Below are positions 24,235-37,062 of a DNA stretch of 64,000 bases, one piece after another. A program made the translations under genes and the position numbers. Below the pieces are notes generated by a model. That model ran no database searches and was not told where the DNA came from. It was given only the letters and a program-made list of their open reading frames with translations. Each line of letters begins with the position of its first letter. Positions within the stretch are counted from its first letter, which is position 1. This DNA comes from Ananas comosus (Eukaryota; Streptophyta; Magnoliopsida; Poales; Bromeliaceae). The stretch is taken from positions 2,527,536-2,591,535 of the forward strand of contig NC_033636.1 in NCBI RefSeq assembly GCF_001540865.1. Direction: 5' to 3'.

Positions 24235-25068
24235 TTTTTTTTTTTTTTTGAGAGAGAGAAAGGTAGCATGCTACCCGTTTTATTTACATTTTTAGAAATA
24301 AACTTAGCTAAAAATGTGAATCAATTAGGATTCGAACTTGGGACCTCGAGTACCAACCACCAAGGGCATGTTTGTTTGGGTGGAAGTAGGGTGGAAGTGG
24401 AGAGGAGGGAAGTTGTTTTCGCCCTAAATAACCACTTCCGTTGTTTGGTTCGCCGTAAAAAAGTTACGGTCAAAACTCGAGTTAACCTCAAATGGCGTAA
24501 TTGACTTCGCCCTATCGTGGGCCGAAGTAAATTACGGTGAAAAGAAAGTGAAGAAAGAATAATAAAATAATATAATAGATAAAAATAGTTATATTTAAAT
24601 ATATTTAATTATGTTATTAATTATTTTCTTATTCAGTTAACATCTAAAATATGATAAAAATTAATTAGTTAAGTTTTAATATTTTCTTTATTTAGTTTGT
24701 ATATTTAAATATGATAAAAATTAATTAATTAAGTATTAATATTTTTTTACTTTATTATTTTATTATTGTATTACTATGATTTATGTATAAAAAATAATTT
24801 AGTTGTTTTAAATTAAATTTTAATTATATAAAAATATAATTATATTATTTTTATTTATAAAATATTTATTATTTATATATAAATTATAGTTTAATATCGT
24901 ACACTTCCTATCAAACAAACAGCAGAACTGATGGAACTTCATTTTCATAACTATGAAACAAACAGTAGGAAAGAAGTAGTTTTCACCGAACTCCACTTTA
25001 ACCCAAAGTCCAGTTTCGGTGAAACAAACATGCCCCAAAGCCCTTTGCCACTTATGCTAGAAGAAATT
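24235..25068 (-). mobile_element. tRNA-derived SINE, split by a MITE
   Basis: On the - strand the head carries an A-box-like TAGCATAAGTGG (about 25048-25060). After removal of the MITE (24364-25035) the sequence runs into GGTTGGTACTCGAGGTCCC and a B-box GTTCGAATCC (about 24328-24337), then an AT-rich body, and ends in a 15-base A tract (T run at 24235-24249 on +). A box, B box and A tail are the defining parts of a plant SINE. Flanking duplications were not resolved. Confidence 0.8.
24364..25035. mobile_element. MITE (PIF/Harbinger-like ends), target duplication CAA
   Basis: Ends are inverted copies of GGGCATGTTTGTTT. CAA flanks both sides (24361-24363 and 25036-25038). The interior is AT-rich and non-coding. 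The G-rich end with TGTTTGTTT and a 3-base duplication fit PIF/Harbinger, although that family usually duplicates TAA or TTA; hAT is less likely. Confidence 0.75.
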
Positions 25069-25867
25069 TTTTTTTTAGAGTAGGGGGTGTGGGGGTGTTT
25101 AATAGAAAAATATTTTATTATATTTTTTATTGACCATTAATAAATGATGCAGTGTGATTGATACATATCTCGATTTGAGGAGGTGGAGAGAGGGGGAGTA
25201 GTTGGGAAAAGAAGGGTACAGGACGGGGTGTTGCGAGGTGCATTCGTGTAAGGTCGACGCAGGGGAGCGGCACGGTGGAACGACCCAGCCAGATGTGATC
25301 GGGAGCTGTAATGGGACTTAAAATAGATATATTTAATATACAGTTATTAGACGGTAACAATACATAGGTTAAACTAATGCACCTGGATATATAATTTCAT
25401 AATAAATGATAGTCTATTCGACAATTGTCGCTATTAATTTGCCACTTAATATCTATATTGTTGTAAATGGATGCACATAAGATGTATACTTGAACCGATG
25501 AAAAATGACTCATTTTCAAATTATTAATAACATTATATTGTTGGTACAATCTTTTTGATGCTTAAATAAGCGAAATTATTGCAAGTTAATAAGAGTTCAT
25601 CACGAAGAACAAACAATTTCCAACTGATTAAAATATGGTATCTGCCTCTTCAGTATAGCTTTGCTTCATGCTTTTCCAATGTGAAAGGAAAAATGAAAAA
25701 GAGTCATCATGAAGAAAAAATAATTTCCAGCTGATCAAAATAATGTATCTGTCTCTTCCGGTATAGTTTTGCTCCACGATTTTCCTATGTAAAAGGACAA
25801 ATAAATAGAATAAATTAGAATCAATAACCTAGAAAGTAATTGTAAATAAAATAACAAAGCAACATAC
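25069..25867. other. Intergenic or intronic DNA, no gene recognised
   Basis: AT-rich. Includes a G-rich stretch (25078-25100, 25180-25300) without a domain, and two similar segments near 25592-25690 and 25695-25790 (GAAGAACAAACAATTTCCA...CTGATTAAAAT..GTATCTG..TCTTC), a degenerate direct repeat. May be the intron after the Myb/SANT exon. Confidence 0.5.
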
Positions 25868-26182
25868 CATAATATATTCGTTCCATTCAGCATCGGTAGC
25901 AATTACTGAATGATTTTCATCATCCCAGCCAAACTTCGGATGCTTCCTCATATTGCTCACTATTTGATATTCCTTCTTGTAAAATTTCAGACGCTTTTCC
26001 AAATCATTAATATTACATCTCAATCCAGTTGCTTCTCTAAACTCTGCCATAATGTTATGCCAAACATTTTCTTTAAAGTCTTCTCCGTTTTTCCCACCAT
26101 TAAGAGTATGCTCCACCATCAAATCAAGAAGTGTTATATCATACTTTTTTTCCCAAATGACTAAAGGCTGATCAGTCATCAT
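25868..26182 (-). CDS. Exon encoding a Myb/SANT-like DNA-binding domain
   Basis: From Met at 26182 the frame reads about 105 residues: WEKKYDITLLDLMVEHTLNG, then ENVWHNIMAEFREATGLRC, LEKRLKFYKKEYQIV and a WD-containing segment (FGWDDENHSVIATDAEWNEYI). This pattern (W near the start, a second W in WHNI, a GLR-N linker and a closing WNEYI) is that of the Myb/SANT-like domain found in plant transcriptional regulators and in the accessory protein of PIF/Harbinger transposons. The frame runs into ATG|GTATGTT, a good splice donor, so the exon likely ends at 25868. Downstream exons were not found. Whether it is a host gene or a transposon remnant is open. The upstream start is uncertain; the frame stays open to 26254. 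Confidence 0.65.
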
Positions 26183-27103
26183 GATCTTTTTCCTCGATAC
26201 TATTTTACGATGCTCTATGCTATAAAAATAAGAATCAAAAGAGAAGCGAATCAATATCCATTGCTATCATTCTATAATCAAAAAGAGGCATATTCTTGTT
26301 CTTATTTGCTACAAAAAATTATATAAGAACTCCAAGTTACTGCTATTGATATAGGAAATATCAATTTTCATTTAATAATGAACAACAAAATAAATTTTTT
26401 AATTATAAAGAGATAAACAAATCTATAGTTTCCCAATTTTGTTAAGAGTTGATTACATTTGAAACTACAAGACAGCATATTAAACAAAAGTTAAATATAA
26501 TAGATTTAAGAAGAATCTTTTTTTGATTAAACAATGGTATTCCCTATTTTAGAGAACAGAGTTGGCGTCGGCTAAAGAAAGCCTACTCGCCTACATCAAC
26601 AGGTGAAACAAGAGGAAAGAAAATCAAAACAAAATAGGAGAGAGGCCAAATATGCCCAACAAAACTTAAAGCGAGCAGATTAGGAAACCAAAATGATGAC
26701 GCAAACACCTAGCCGACGCCCAAGTCGCAGTCTTAGAGTCAAGTCCCTGAATAATCATAATTTGAACTGAAACACAAATTTCACTACATATAACTCATTC
26801 AATAATCATAATTTGACTAAAATCATTATGAATTTATTGCAAGTCACTGAGTAAACTTTTGATAGCCATAAATAGAAAATACCTTCCATCTTCTCTTTGT
26901 CATCACTTAACCTCTTTTTTGAGATTTCGAAATATAGGTTCTCTCTACATATACAATTTACAAATAATATTTAGGAAAACTTTAGATATACCCTTGTGGT
27001 TACTGTATTCTTTACTTTAGTATCTTGTGATTTTAACTGTATCAATTAAATATCCTATGGTGTTATTTTCGTTTTTCGCTATACTCCCGTAATTTTTTCT
27101 GTT
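26183..27103. other. Intergenic AT-rich DNA
   Basis: No coding signal. 26520-26760 is less AT-rich and may be an old repeat. 26960-27100 (CCTTGTGGTTACTGTATTC.., CTATGGTGTTATTTTCG) looks like the body of a degenerate repeat leading into the inverted repeats at 27104. Confidence 0.5.
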
Positions 27104-27271
27104 AAAGTATCATGTGTCACGTACGTGATCATCAAAAATGTGGCGCAAAGATCAGCAGGAACAACATGAGACCCTCTAAGAACAATCAGGTAAAGCCCAA
27201 TGAGGTGCCATATTGTTTTTATCAACCTTTGTGGCCATTTTTGATGATCATGTGCTGACACATGACACTTT
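27104..27271. mobile_element. Short element with ~40-bp inverted repeats
   Basis: 27104-27144 and 27234-27271 are inverted copies (AAAGT-TCATGTGTCA... with ATGATCATCAAAAATG). The interior is about 90 bp. Probably a MITE or the end of a larger one. Confidence 0.7.
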
Positions 27272-27276
27272 AGCGA

Positions 27277-27890
27277 TAGGGGTGGCAATCCAGCTTGCTA
27301 TTCGTAAGCCAGCTCGTGTTCGGCTCGAAATGAGCTCGAGATCGAATCGCTCGTTTAGTAAACGAGCCAAACACGAGCTAAATTATTCAGCTCGTTAAAT
27401 AAACGAGCTGAACATGAGCTGGGGTTAGCTCGCTCGTGTTTGGCTCGATAACAGCTCGAATACATATGTATATTTTATATTTATATAATTTATTTAATTT
27501 ATATTTATATATATAAATAAATAATTATATATATTATATATTTTTATTATTTTATTTTTAGCAAAATAAAAATATAAAGTCGAGCTCAATTATAAAAAGA
27601 TTCATTTATATGTAAAGTTTTAACCATGTGATCAAATTCTAATAGGTAAGACTTTATAAATTTAATTTTTATATATATCCAATCTAATCCTTTTAACTTA
27701 TTGTTCGTTGGTCAGCTCGTGAGCCAGCTCGTGTTCGGCTCGTTAATGCTCGTTTATTAACGGGCCGAACACGAGATGAATTTTTCGGTTCGATACTTTA
27801 ATTTAGCCGGCTCGTGTTCAGCTCGTTTATTAAACGAGCCAAACACGAGCCGGCCCCAGCTCGCTCGTGCTCAGCTTGTTGACACCCCTA
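27277..27890. mobile_element. hAT-like MITE, TIR TAGGGGTG
   Basis: Ends TAGGGGTGGCAA... and ...TTGACACCCCTA are inverted. Subterminal regions are packed with short motifs GCTCG/CGAGC and CACGAGC on both strands, as in hAT non-autonomous elements. The core is AT-rich. No clear 8-bp target duplication was seen. Confidence 0.7.
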
Positions 27891-28303
27891 ATTAATACAT
27901 ATTATTTGTACTTACATTTTATAATCAATTATACTTACATATTATAATAAATTATTTTTATTAAATTTATTTTTAAGTACAATTTGAAAAAAAAAAAGAA
28001 AATAGTATTATATTTTAAATGTTCATTTACATAATATATTTCATATCAAATTTGTTGTGAAATATTAATCATATTTTATATCAAATTCACATCACTTTTT
28101 TTCACTATCCTCTATTATTCTATAAAATTAACCAAACACAATTTGAGTTATTTCTAAGAATCTATACAATTCCATTAAAGGGTGAACCTTGAACTGGTCT
28201 CTCTGTGATTTCGGAGTTGCGGGTCCCACAAGATACTGTTTCCTCTCTCCCATCCTCTTCTTTGTAGGCCTCTCATCCCTATCATTCCCTCCTCTCCCTC
28301 TCT
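27891..28303. other. AT-rich then CT-rich spacer at the nest's left edge
   Basis: AT-rich to about 28170, then a CT-rich tract (28215-28303) that continues uninterrupted at 46679 once the nested insertion is discounted. No gene on its own. Confidence 0.6.
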
Positions 28304-28308
28304 CATCA

Positions 28309-30456
28309 TGTAATATACCAAATTTCCAATAGGATGTACCGAAATTCAGTCAAATGGACCGAAGTGTGGTAGTGGACAAGATGGTGAGGTCCGTGAGACG
28401 TTCCGAATGTTTCGGAATGGTTTGGATAGGTATTTGGGACCTTGGAGAGCAAATCGGAAAGTTTTGAGTCAATTGAGAGTGTTTTTGCTCTTGGGGTCCG
28501 GACCTTGGCAGCAAGGTCCGGACCTTGGCAGCAAGGTCCGGACCTTAGCTGCGAAACTGTGAAAATTGCTCTCGGGGTCCGGACCCTGAGTGCAAGATAC
28601 GGACCATGAACACGCAGAAATTCTGGATGGTCCAAAATAGCAATTTTGTGAGGGCCCTTGGTGCAATTGTCATTAAGGAGGCTTTATATAAGGGCCCTAT
28701 GCCCTTAGTTCTCATTTTCCTTTGTATGAGACCAAAGAGAAAAGCTCTTTTTCTCTCTCTAGAAGCTTCTCTCACTCTCTACTCTCTCCCTTTCTCTCTT
28801 TCTCTTTTTAGAGTTTGCTCCAAGAGTGGAGCTTGGAGGAGAAGAAGGCTTGCTTAGGGGTGAAGCTTGGCTCTTGTGCTTGACTGGAGGAAGAAGCTAG
28901 AAGTTGAGGTGAGTCTATGTAAATATGAGCTAGGGTTTGGTTAGTTTCCTTCTAGATGATGTTTCTAGGAGATGCTAGGTTGGATTAACTCATGAATTCC
29001 TAAGAAATTTGGGTATTATATAATAATAGAACCCTAGGGTCAAAAATGGGGTTTTGTAAAGTATGAGATCTAATATGGATTTGATCTCTTGTAGCCCTAA
29101 TTGGAGTATAAACCGACGCGTTGGGAGACTCGGATCGAAGTTCCGACGAGTCTACGTCGAGTTATTGGGGAAAAACCTCATTTCGGCTTCGTTTGCCGTG
29201 GGTCGAGGAAAATCGGCGACCATAAATCGTGAAACTTGAGTTTTAGCCTTCCGGCATCACTACGAGGTGAGTGGTGCTATTCGAACTCTTCGAATTTCTC
29301 ATTATGTCTATGTCGCCTTTTTGAGCATATATGTACACATGTGGCATTTATGCATTGTAGGGTTATTGTGATGTGTGGCTAAGTGGTGGGATCTCTTGTA
29401 TGCTTTTCATTGTAAAAATACATGTGAGATGATAATGGACCATGCATATGGAAACCCTATAAATGTATGAATTGAGTGTTGGACTATGACAATAGTAAAC
29501 AAGGTGACATTGTGACTAGAGGGAATGAATAGTACCTAAAAACATGGTATGCTAGACAAGATAAAACCTTATGAGCATTGTGGCAATAATGGCAAGATAT
29601 CATCAAAGTTGAGGGTTGGATTATACTCACAGTTGGTCTATTATACTTGAGGGTGGTCGCTCCACCTCAAGCGGCGAGCTCCGGAGTGGTCACCAACTGG
29701 GTTGTAGTGGAATTCTCTCCAGTAGACGGTCCCGTCGGGTTGTAACGGAATTCTCCCCGACAGAAAGGGATTTAGTTGGTGAGTTGGGGTTAACCATAGG
29801 TTAACCAAGAGGATTGGGTAAAGGCAAAGGTAAAAGTGAATTGCATGCATCATGAGCATATTACTTGTTGTTCAGTTCTTGTACAGGCATTGTAGTAGCA
29901 TTAGTATGGTTTGCTATCTATCTCTTCTTTTCTACATATGCCTGAGTAGACCTAGTGGGTGAGTCGGCGGGGTCGGCGGCCGAACCTACTGAAAACTTTC
30001 ATTAGTTCTCACACCACTAACCTTGCAGATCCTAACGCGAGCGGGGCGGTCGAGGATCGAGGCAAGGGCATCGCGCCCTAGATAGCGGGCTTCCCGAGTA
30101 TAGCTTGTACCTTATTCCCTTTCATCTTTTGTATATGATGAAAAGTGTGATGTAAATGGACATGTAATAAATGAGCCAAAGGGTTATGTGGTACATGTTT
30201 TGGTGAAACACATGTTATGTATTTGGAAAAATGGAAGTAATTTATGGCAAACTTGTATTTGGTTAAATATAATCAAGAAACATGTGTGGATGTAATAGTA
30301 GTAGTACTTTCACTTGCTAGGTGGTCGCTGGCCCTTGTGCAAGCTATGTATATCTGAATTCTTCTTGTATGAATTGTTATACATGTTGATGTTGAGTTGA
30401 GCCTTGGGCGGACAAGGGAGTTGTTGTCCGTTCGGCATCTGTGGACGTACCCAAAC
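28309..30456 (+). mobile_element. Outer solo LTR (family B), left part
   Basis: Starts TGTAATATACC after CATCA (28304-28308). It carries GGTCCGGACCTTGGCAGCAA repeats (about 28495-28545), a TATA-like TTATATAAGG (28684), a CT-rich leader, a donor-like GAGGTGAGT (about 28906 and 29270), the CTCCGGAGT palindrome (29669), AGTTCTCACACC...TTGCAG (about 30004-30028) and the GGGCGGACAAGGG end block. It is cut at 30456 by element 2, and its last 30 bases are at 46644-46673. Confidence 0.93.
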
Positions 30457-32816
30457 TGTCACGCCCCGAACCGCAACCAATTTGGTCGATCCGGGCACGT
30501 CGAACAGACGCCGAACGGAGAACACCTCCCCTGTCCGTCCAAGGCTCAACGACCAGATCAAGTACAATCAAGCGCCTAGGAAAAAGCATAATACACATAC
30601 ATGATCTAGCAAGCGATGATACAAGCACCACAAGTGCTAAACAAGTAAGAGCAAGAATCACAAGTGTATACAAGTGAATAAAAGAGAGAACATTCTATCT
30701 ATTACATCACATTGAACCATAATTGATTTACATTTACATCTCCAAAAATATGGATACAAGTTCATCAACAGCTCTCCAAAAACATCTCACATCCTATACA
30801 TCATCTACGCTTATGTACATAGGTGTCTCTAATGCAAAAGGAAAGTCACTACTACTAGGGCGCCATGCCCTTACAGCGATCCTCGCCCGGAGCGCTCGAA
30901 CTCGGCCCTGCAACAAAGTGGGGTGAGAACTATACAAATATAGTTCCCAGTGGGTTCGGCTGCCGACTCCGCCGATCTTCCCACTAGGTCTAAGCAGGCA
31001 TAAGCAGATAGATAGATATGGAAGCAACAGTAACATAGTAAGGAAATGTACAAATACTCTACTATGCCTCAATCAACTAGGATGAATGCATGCGCTACAT
31101 AGTAAGTAAACTAGCTATCATGCTACTATGTTCAACAAACAATGCCATTCAGTAGTTCACCCAATCACTTGGCTAACTCGAAGGTTCGCCCTCAACTCAC
31201 ATCTCAAGTCTCTTCAAGTGGGAAGCTACCCAGCATTTACCCCACCCAAGACCGTCTGCGGAACAGCTAGCTACTGCCCCTAGTGTGACCGCCTCCAGAG
31301 TGCACTAATGGGGGGAGCGACCACCCCTAAAACAACAGGCTATGTGAGTACGATCCAATCCTCGTCAACTGAGGATATCCTGTCAACTAAGGTTAACATC
31401 CACACGGGAATCCATCTATCCCTATGTTCAATATCATAGTGTCTCATGCAACATCTCACCACTAGGGAATCCACCTATCCTTCGGTTTACAAGTGTTTTT
31501 TACACTAAGTTTTCATGCCACTCGTCATGTTATTTACACTATTACATGCCACTCGTTATGTCGTTGCACAACCATCAAGTTCATCTCTCGTCTCGGCACT
31601 ATAGGATTTCAACATCAAGACCCAATCCCTACTTATCCACTATATCATGTATTCCACTCGTACTATGATATCAACTAGGAAAGCATAAGGGATGGAAATG
31701 CAACACAATCCTACAATGCATATATGTAAGAGATGCAAGATCAATAGTGTACATAGAATGAAGCCCGGTTGCTTCGGAATGGCACCCCCCACCTTTTGGT
31801 GATGCCGCGACTCTAGGAACACAATTCGGCGAGTCTTGGAAGCCTACGCCGCGAGCTGCGGTAATATGTACCGAAACAAGCTCCTTGCTTGACTTCTTCA
31901 CGCACACTCGTCGGATTGCCGAACCGAGCGCACCAACGCGTTAAAATACCTAGCAATTAGGTTTAGACATGATCAATTTAGATCAATACCCAACAACTCA
32001 CAAAACCCTCATTTTGAAGCCCTAGATGATAACTATGCAAGAATCCATCAAATAACCTCTAGATTCAAGCATCAATCAACTCCTTAGCATGCTAGGGTTC
32101 AACCAAAACCAATTCTAGAGTATATTATCCAAACCCTAGAAATCTACCATTAATGGACCTCAAGCTTACCTCAAAAGCCATGCTCCAATTAAGGAAGAAG
32201 ATGAAGAAGGAGATGACCCTTCCTCAAGCTTCAATCTCCACCAACTCCTTCTCCTCCTTTCTATCTTTAAGAGAGAGAAATAGAGCTTAAAGAGAGAGAG
32301 AGGCTTGGTTTAGGGCACCAAGGGGAGAAATGAAAGAGAGAGAGAGCTATCTCCCATCTATACCCCTTCACATGTGCATATTTGCACAAAACACCCCTCA
32401 CTATCCAAGTTGTGCACTGCCCCAGCCTGGGCATTTTCGGGCTACGGGAACCGGTCCCTCTAGAGGAGGACTGGTCCCCGAGAGCAAGTTTTCACAAGGT
32501 ATCACTCTGCTGCCACTTCCCACACATACGGGGTCCGGTCTCTTATTGGAGGGACCGGTCCCCGAGAGCAGAATTTTTGTGCGCAGAGAATTTCTGCCAC
32601 ACCAAGCTACGGGTATCGGTCCCTCTCGCCAGGGACCGGTCCCCGAGAGCAAATTCAGCAATTTTGCAGAGTTGCACTATCTTGCTCTTTGAGACCTTCT
32701 ACAACGCACTTTATGCATTTTCGACGCCTTCGGCCTTTCCGAAGTGTCCCAATCCAACACTAGGTAGATTTTGACTGAAGTTCAACTTTCGTATTTCGAG
32801 AATTCACTTCCTTACA
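30457..32816 (-). repeat. 3' LTR of element 2
   Basis: 2,360 bp, TGTAAGGAAG...GTGACA on the - strand. The U3 ACCGGT cluster lies at about 32445-32650. The leader block GTGGGGTGAGAACTATACAAATATAGTTCCCAGTGGG is at about 30920-30954, and the CGAACGG..CACC..CCTGTCCG end block at about 30500-30545. Confidence 0.95.
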
Positions 32817-32828
32817 TCCTCCCTTCTT
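32817..32828 (-). other. Polypurine tract of element 2
   Basis: AGAAGGGAGGA on the - strand immediately before the LTR start. Confidence 0.85.
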
Positions 32829-32879
32829 AAAAGGAGTTTCGTCCTCAAAACGAACTCAAATCCAAACCCATACCTCAAT

Positions 32880-35800
32880 TCACTCCTCGAAAAGATGAGG
32901 ATGATGCGCTCTCATCATTTCCTCGAGTTCCCAGGTGGCTTCGCAATCGTCGTGATTGCTCCACCGAATCTTGACGTAGGGAATCTTGCGATTTCTCAAC
33001 TTGCGCACCTCTCGAGCGATAATCGACACCGGAAACTCTTCGTAGCTCATATCTTCTTGAAGTTCCGGTGGTTCATACAACAAAGCGTGGTCGGGGTCGT
33101 GAATATATTTGCGAAGGTTAGAGACGTGAAACACATTATGAACGTCCGCGAGCTTCGGCGGCAACGCAAGTCGATAAGCCACTATGCTAATCCGCTCCAA
33201 CACCTCGTACAGCCCAATGTACCAGAGGCTCAACTTTCCCCGCACTCCGAATCGCTTTACGCCCCTCATGGGCGATACCTTCAAGAAGACTGTAGCACAC
33301 TGGACCTGTGCAAATTGCGAGGTTCGAGTGATTGGATGTGTTCCGAGCTGTTCCATACTTGGTGGAGGGTCGTAGAATGTTTTCCGACCTAAAAAGTTCG
33401 AAAACCTGAGTTCTGGACGAGTCCTGAGAGTTTTTACTCTCGGGGACCGGTCCCTGATAGGAGAGACCGGCCCCCTCAGCACAGTGTCGCGGCCAGCCTG
33501 AGGCAACCGGTCCCTGGCAGGGAGAGACCGGTTCCCAAACGTTGGATTTTCGGGGCAGGCCGAGAGACCGGTCCCATGTCGGAGAGACCGGTCTCAGTCC
33601 GAAAACTGCCCAGACCCGGGTGTGCACAGAATGATTTTTTGGGGGACCTAAGTGGATTTTGTTACCTTAGATGCTATAGAGAGCCTCTCCTCTCCCTCTC
33701 ACTTATATTCCCTCTCCCTCACACTCCCCCTACACTTCTAAAGAGAGAAGAAGAAGGAGAAGAAGAAGGAGAAGTTGGAGAGCAAGCTTGAGGGAGCCTT
33801 GGAGCATCTTCCTCTTTCCCATTTCTCACTTTTGGAGGTTTGGAGCTGGGACTTGGAGCTTTGTGGTGGATTAATCTTCAACCCTAGGGCATTTTGAGCT
33901 TGGTTTGGAGCTACCAAGAAGGTTAGTTGTTTGTTTCTTCCCTTTAGACCATGTTTTGTTGGTTTTTAAGAGATGAAACCCTAGAATGGGATTTTAGGGT
34001 TAATTTTGGGCATTTTGAATCTAGGGCTTTTGAGGCTCAATTGATTGGATTAAAATCTTCCTTTGGGTTGGATTGGAAGGATTCTAGCTCCCTTTTGGAG
34101 CTCGAGAGAGATTTTTACTCCCTAGGTGAGTTTTTGCCCCTTTGCTTGTGGTGGTTAATATTTGAGCCTAGAGTTGTTCGTAACGTTTGTTTATCTCTTC
34201 GGTCCTTACTTTTAGGGTACTTAGAGACTTGTGGACAACTCCGTTCGGCGAAGCGAAGGACTACAAATGGTTCGGTGGGTTCGACCTAGCCACACAATGA
34301 GAAAATCTCATTTGTGATGATCTGAGTATCGTTAAATAAAAAAGCATGCATAATCATGTTAGATATATTTATTATGAATTTTAGAATCCTTAACATGCAT
34401 ATGTAATGTATAGTAAATTTTTGGACCTTTATGTGGTAGAGTGCATGCATGTGAGACATAGCATTCTGGTTGAGATTTGGAACCATAATTTCTATCGTGA
34501 AAATGAACATTGCTATCATGCAATTAACCTTTATGCCCAATTGTGACATTAGGGACTTTGGAAGCCTAGAGAGGCTTGGGGACTTAGACTATTTGAGAAT
34601 TTGGGCCAATGTCATAAAGAGGCATTTGGCCAGGGCTATAGTGAACATTGGTATTAATGTCTTAATTGGAACATAGAATATGAATTGGGCTTGATTAGTT
34701 GTGATGCTTAAGTGTCATAAAGAGGCACTAAGCCAGTGGGTGTTGGGTTATCACATTGCGACATAGAGCTAGACCGTTGGGTTACTAGTAGCTATTGCCA
34801 CGCTTGAGACATGAGGGTTGGATACTTGAGCCTTTGACTACGCTTGCTAGCCATTTGTGCTCATTCGCACATGCTTGTGAGGGTCGCTCCCTACAAGCCG
34901 GCATTCCGGAGTTAGCCTACGCGACTTATGTTCGCTCGTGCGGTATTGAGAAGCCTACGGGGTCGAGTGGGACAGACTCATTCCAAGAGCAAGAATGTTG
35001 GGCTACCACAAACACTTAGGCGGCACAAGCTGGACTACCTTGGGTAGGTCCTTAAGTGGAAATGGAAATCGACACGGTGTTGAGTCTGTTATAATCACTA
35101 CTAGATAGAGAGTAGTAATTGGATTACTTGGACTTGCTTCTAGCATAGTTTTGGACACTTGAGTATACATACATACATGTAGTATGCTAGGAGATGTTAC
35201 TTGTTGCATTCATATACACATTGTTGCCATGATAAAGCATGATCTTCATAACTTCATAAAGCAAACCGTGACATTTAGCTGTGGCTATGTAGGGACATAC
35301 TATTTGTGACAAAGTAAAGGTGCATCATATTAATGCCATGTTTAATTGCAATAGTATCTTAGCATTCTAGTTATGCTTTCATAAATGCAATTTATTTATT
35401 ATTACTGCTCTCTTTTTAGACTTACCCTTTCTTTAGGACCTAGTGGTGCATTGAGTTGAGGTCAGTAATTGCTCACTGGGAACTATAAATCATAGTTCTC
35501 ACGCCCTCTGTTTTATATTTTCTTTCAGAGCTTTCCACACCGGGAGAGACTAGGGACCGTGGGAAGGGCGTTGCTTCGAGCTAGCTCTTCAGCGAGTGAC
35601 GAGTTGATAGATGGTCTACTCTCGATGTTTTTATTTTTGGAGAGGTTGAGAGTTGTTTCCGTGTATAGAGACCACCCTTTTGTGTACCTTTTTGGAGATG
35701 ATATTGTATAACTTATATTTTACTTTTATTGTTTAGCTTTTTCCGTGTACCTTGTTATAGATTATAGATCTACTTGTGCTATGATATCTCTAGTTGTAGT

Positions 35801-37062
35801 TCATCTCTTGTTTTATTTCCGCCGTTGTTGTAGATGCCTTATATGTGCTGACATATGGCGGGTCTGGGCACGCTACCGGGAGGGCCTCTGACGGTCCCGG
35901 GGCGTGACAAAGACGCGGTCTCCTACCGCGAACTCCAAGTCTTGCCGGCGCTTATTTGCATAACTTTCTTGTCTAGATTACACCGTGAGCAATCTTTGAT
36001 GAGCAAGGCGGACCTTCTCTTTCGCCTCCCATAAGAGATCGGGGCCTAACACCGCACGTTCGCCCACTTCACTCCAGTGTATCGGAGATCGACACTTTCG
36101 CCCATAAAGAACTTCGAACGGTGCCATCCCAATACTAGCTTGATAACTGTTATTGTAGGCGAACTCGGCCATCGGTAGGTGATTTGCCCAACTGCCCTTA
36201 TAATCAATGACACACGACTACAACATATTCTCCAGAATCTGGATAGTCCTCTCCGACTGCCTATCTGTCTGAGGATGAAACACGGTGCTGAAATCGAGTC
36301 GTTTGCCCAACGCCTCCTACAGGCTTTTCCAAAAGTGCAAGGTAAACTGAGAGTCTCGATCCGATACAATTGACTTCGGCACCCCGTGCAACCTCATTAT
36401 CTCATCAAGGTATACCAGCGCCAATCTATCACCTGCCTAGGTAGTGTGGATCGACAAAAAGTGAGCCGACTTCATCAAACGATCCACAATCACCCAAATA
36501 GCATCGTGGCCGCCCGTCGAACGAGGCAATCCGACCACGAAGTCCATCGATACATCCTCCCATTTCCAAACGGGGATTGGTAGGCTTTGAAGCTTTCCAG
36601 CTGGAAACCGGTGTTCCGCTTTAACTTGTTGGCACACTAAGCACTGCGCCACATATCGTCCAACACCAACTTTCATTCCCAGCCACCAGTAATGTAATTT
36701 CAGATCTTGATACATCTTGGTGCCGCCTGGGTGGATACTATAGGGAGACCAATGCGCTTCTTGAAGAATTAACTTGCGGACTTCTTTATTTTCTGGCACA
36801 CACCACCGGTTTCGAAACCGAAGCGCACCCTCGGCGTCTACACTGAAATCGCCGCCGTGTCCGACCTCGATGTCACGCCGCACCTTTTGGAGATTCGGGT
36901 CTGCGGATTGCAATCCCTTGATTCTCTCCAACAAGGTCGGTTGGACGACGAGAGTCAACAACATAGTCGGAATCTCCGGAGCTACAACCTCAAGATCTAA
37001 TCGCCCCATTTCCTTCCACAGGGGCTCTTGATTAGTGACCCACACCGCGAGGTTCTTTGCCG
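32880..37062 (-). pseudogene. Integrase and chromodomain of element 2, split by a solo LTR
   Basis: Coding runs 37062 to 35915, is interrupted by the solo LTR plus duplication (33291-35914), and resumes at 33290 down to the stop at 32880. Visible: [39 protein letters not shown], the NNSYQASIGMAPFEVLYG block, SPMRGVKRFGVRGKLS and the chromodomain end (RKIPYVKIRWSNH, ATWELEE, HPHLFEE). TAG at 36437 replaces a Trp that is intact in elements 1 and 3. Further stops follow near 36320, 36200 and 35975. The Trp after LHYW, a stop in elements 1 and 3, is intact here. Confidence 0.92.
33291..35909 (+). mobile_element. Solo LTR, family A, inside element 2 integrase, target duplication AAGAC
   Basis: 2,619 bp, TGTAGCACAC...GCGTGACA, flanked by AAGAC (33286-33290 and 35910-35914). 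It matches element 1's LTR, with the U3 ACCGGT cluster (about 33445-33595), GA-rich leader (about 33740-33780), CATTCCGGAGTTAGC block (34903) and CTGGGAACTATAAATCATAGTTCTCACGCC block (about 35478). It carries the block missing from element 1's 3' LTR, so it shows what the full LTR looks like. Confidence 0.96.

Noticed and set aside
24320..24345. Possible tRNA gene (B-box-like GTTCGAATCC)
   Set aside because: No cloverleaf; the A box, AT-rich body and A tail fit a SINE.
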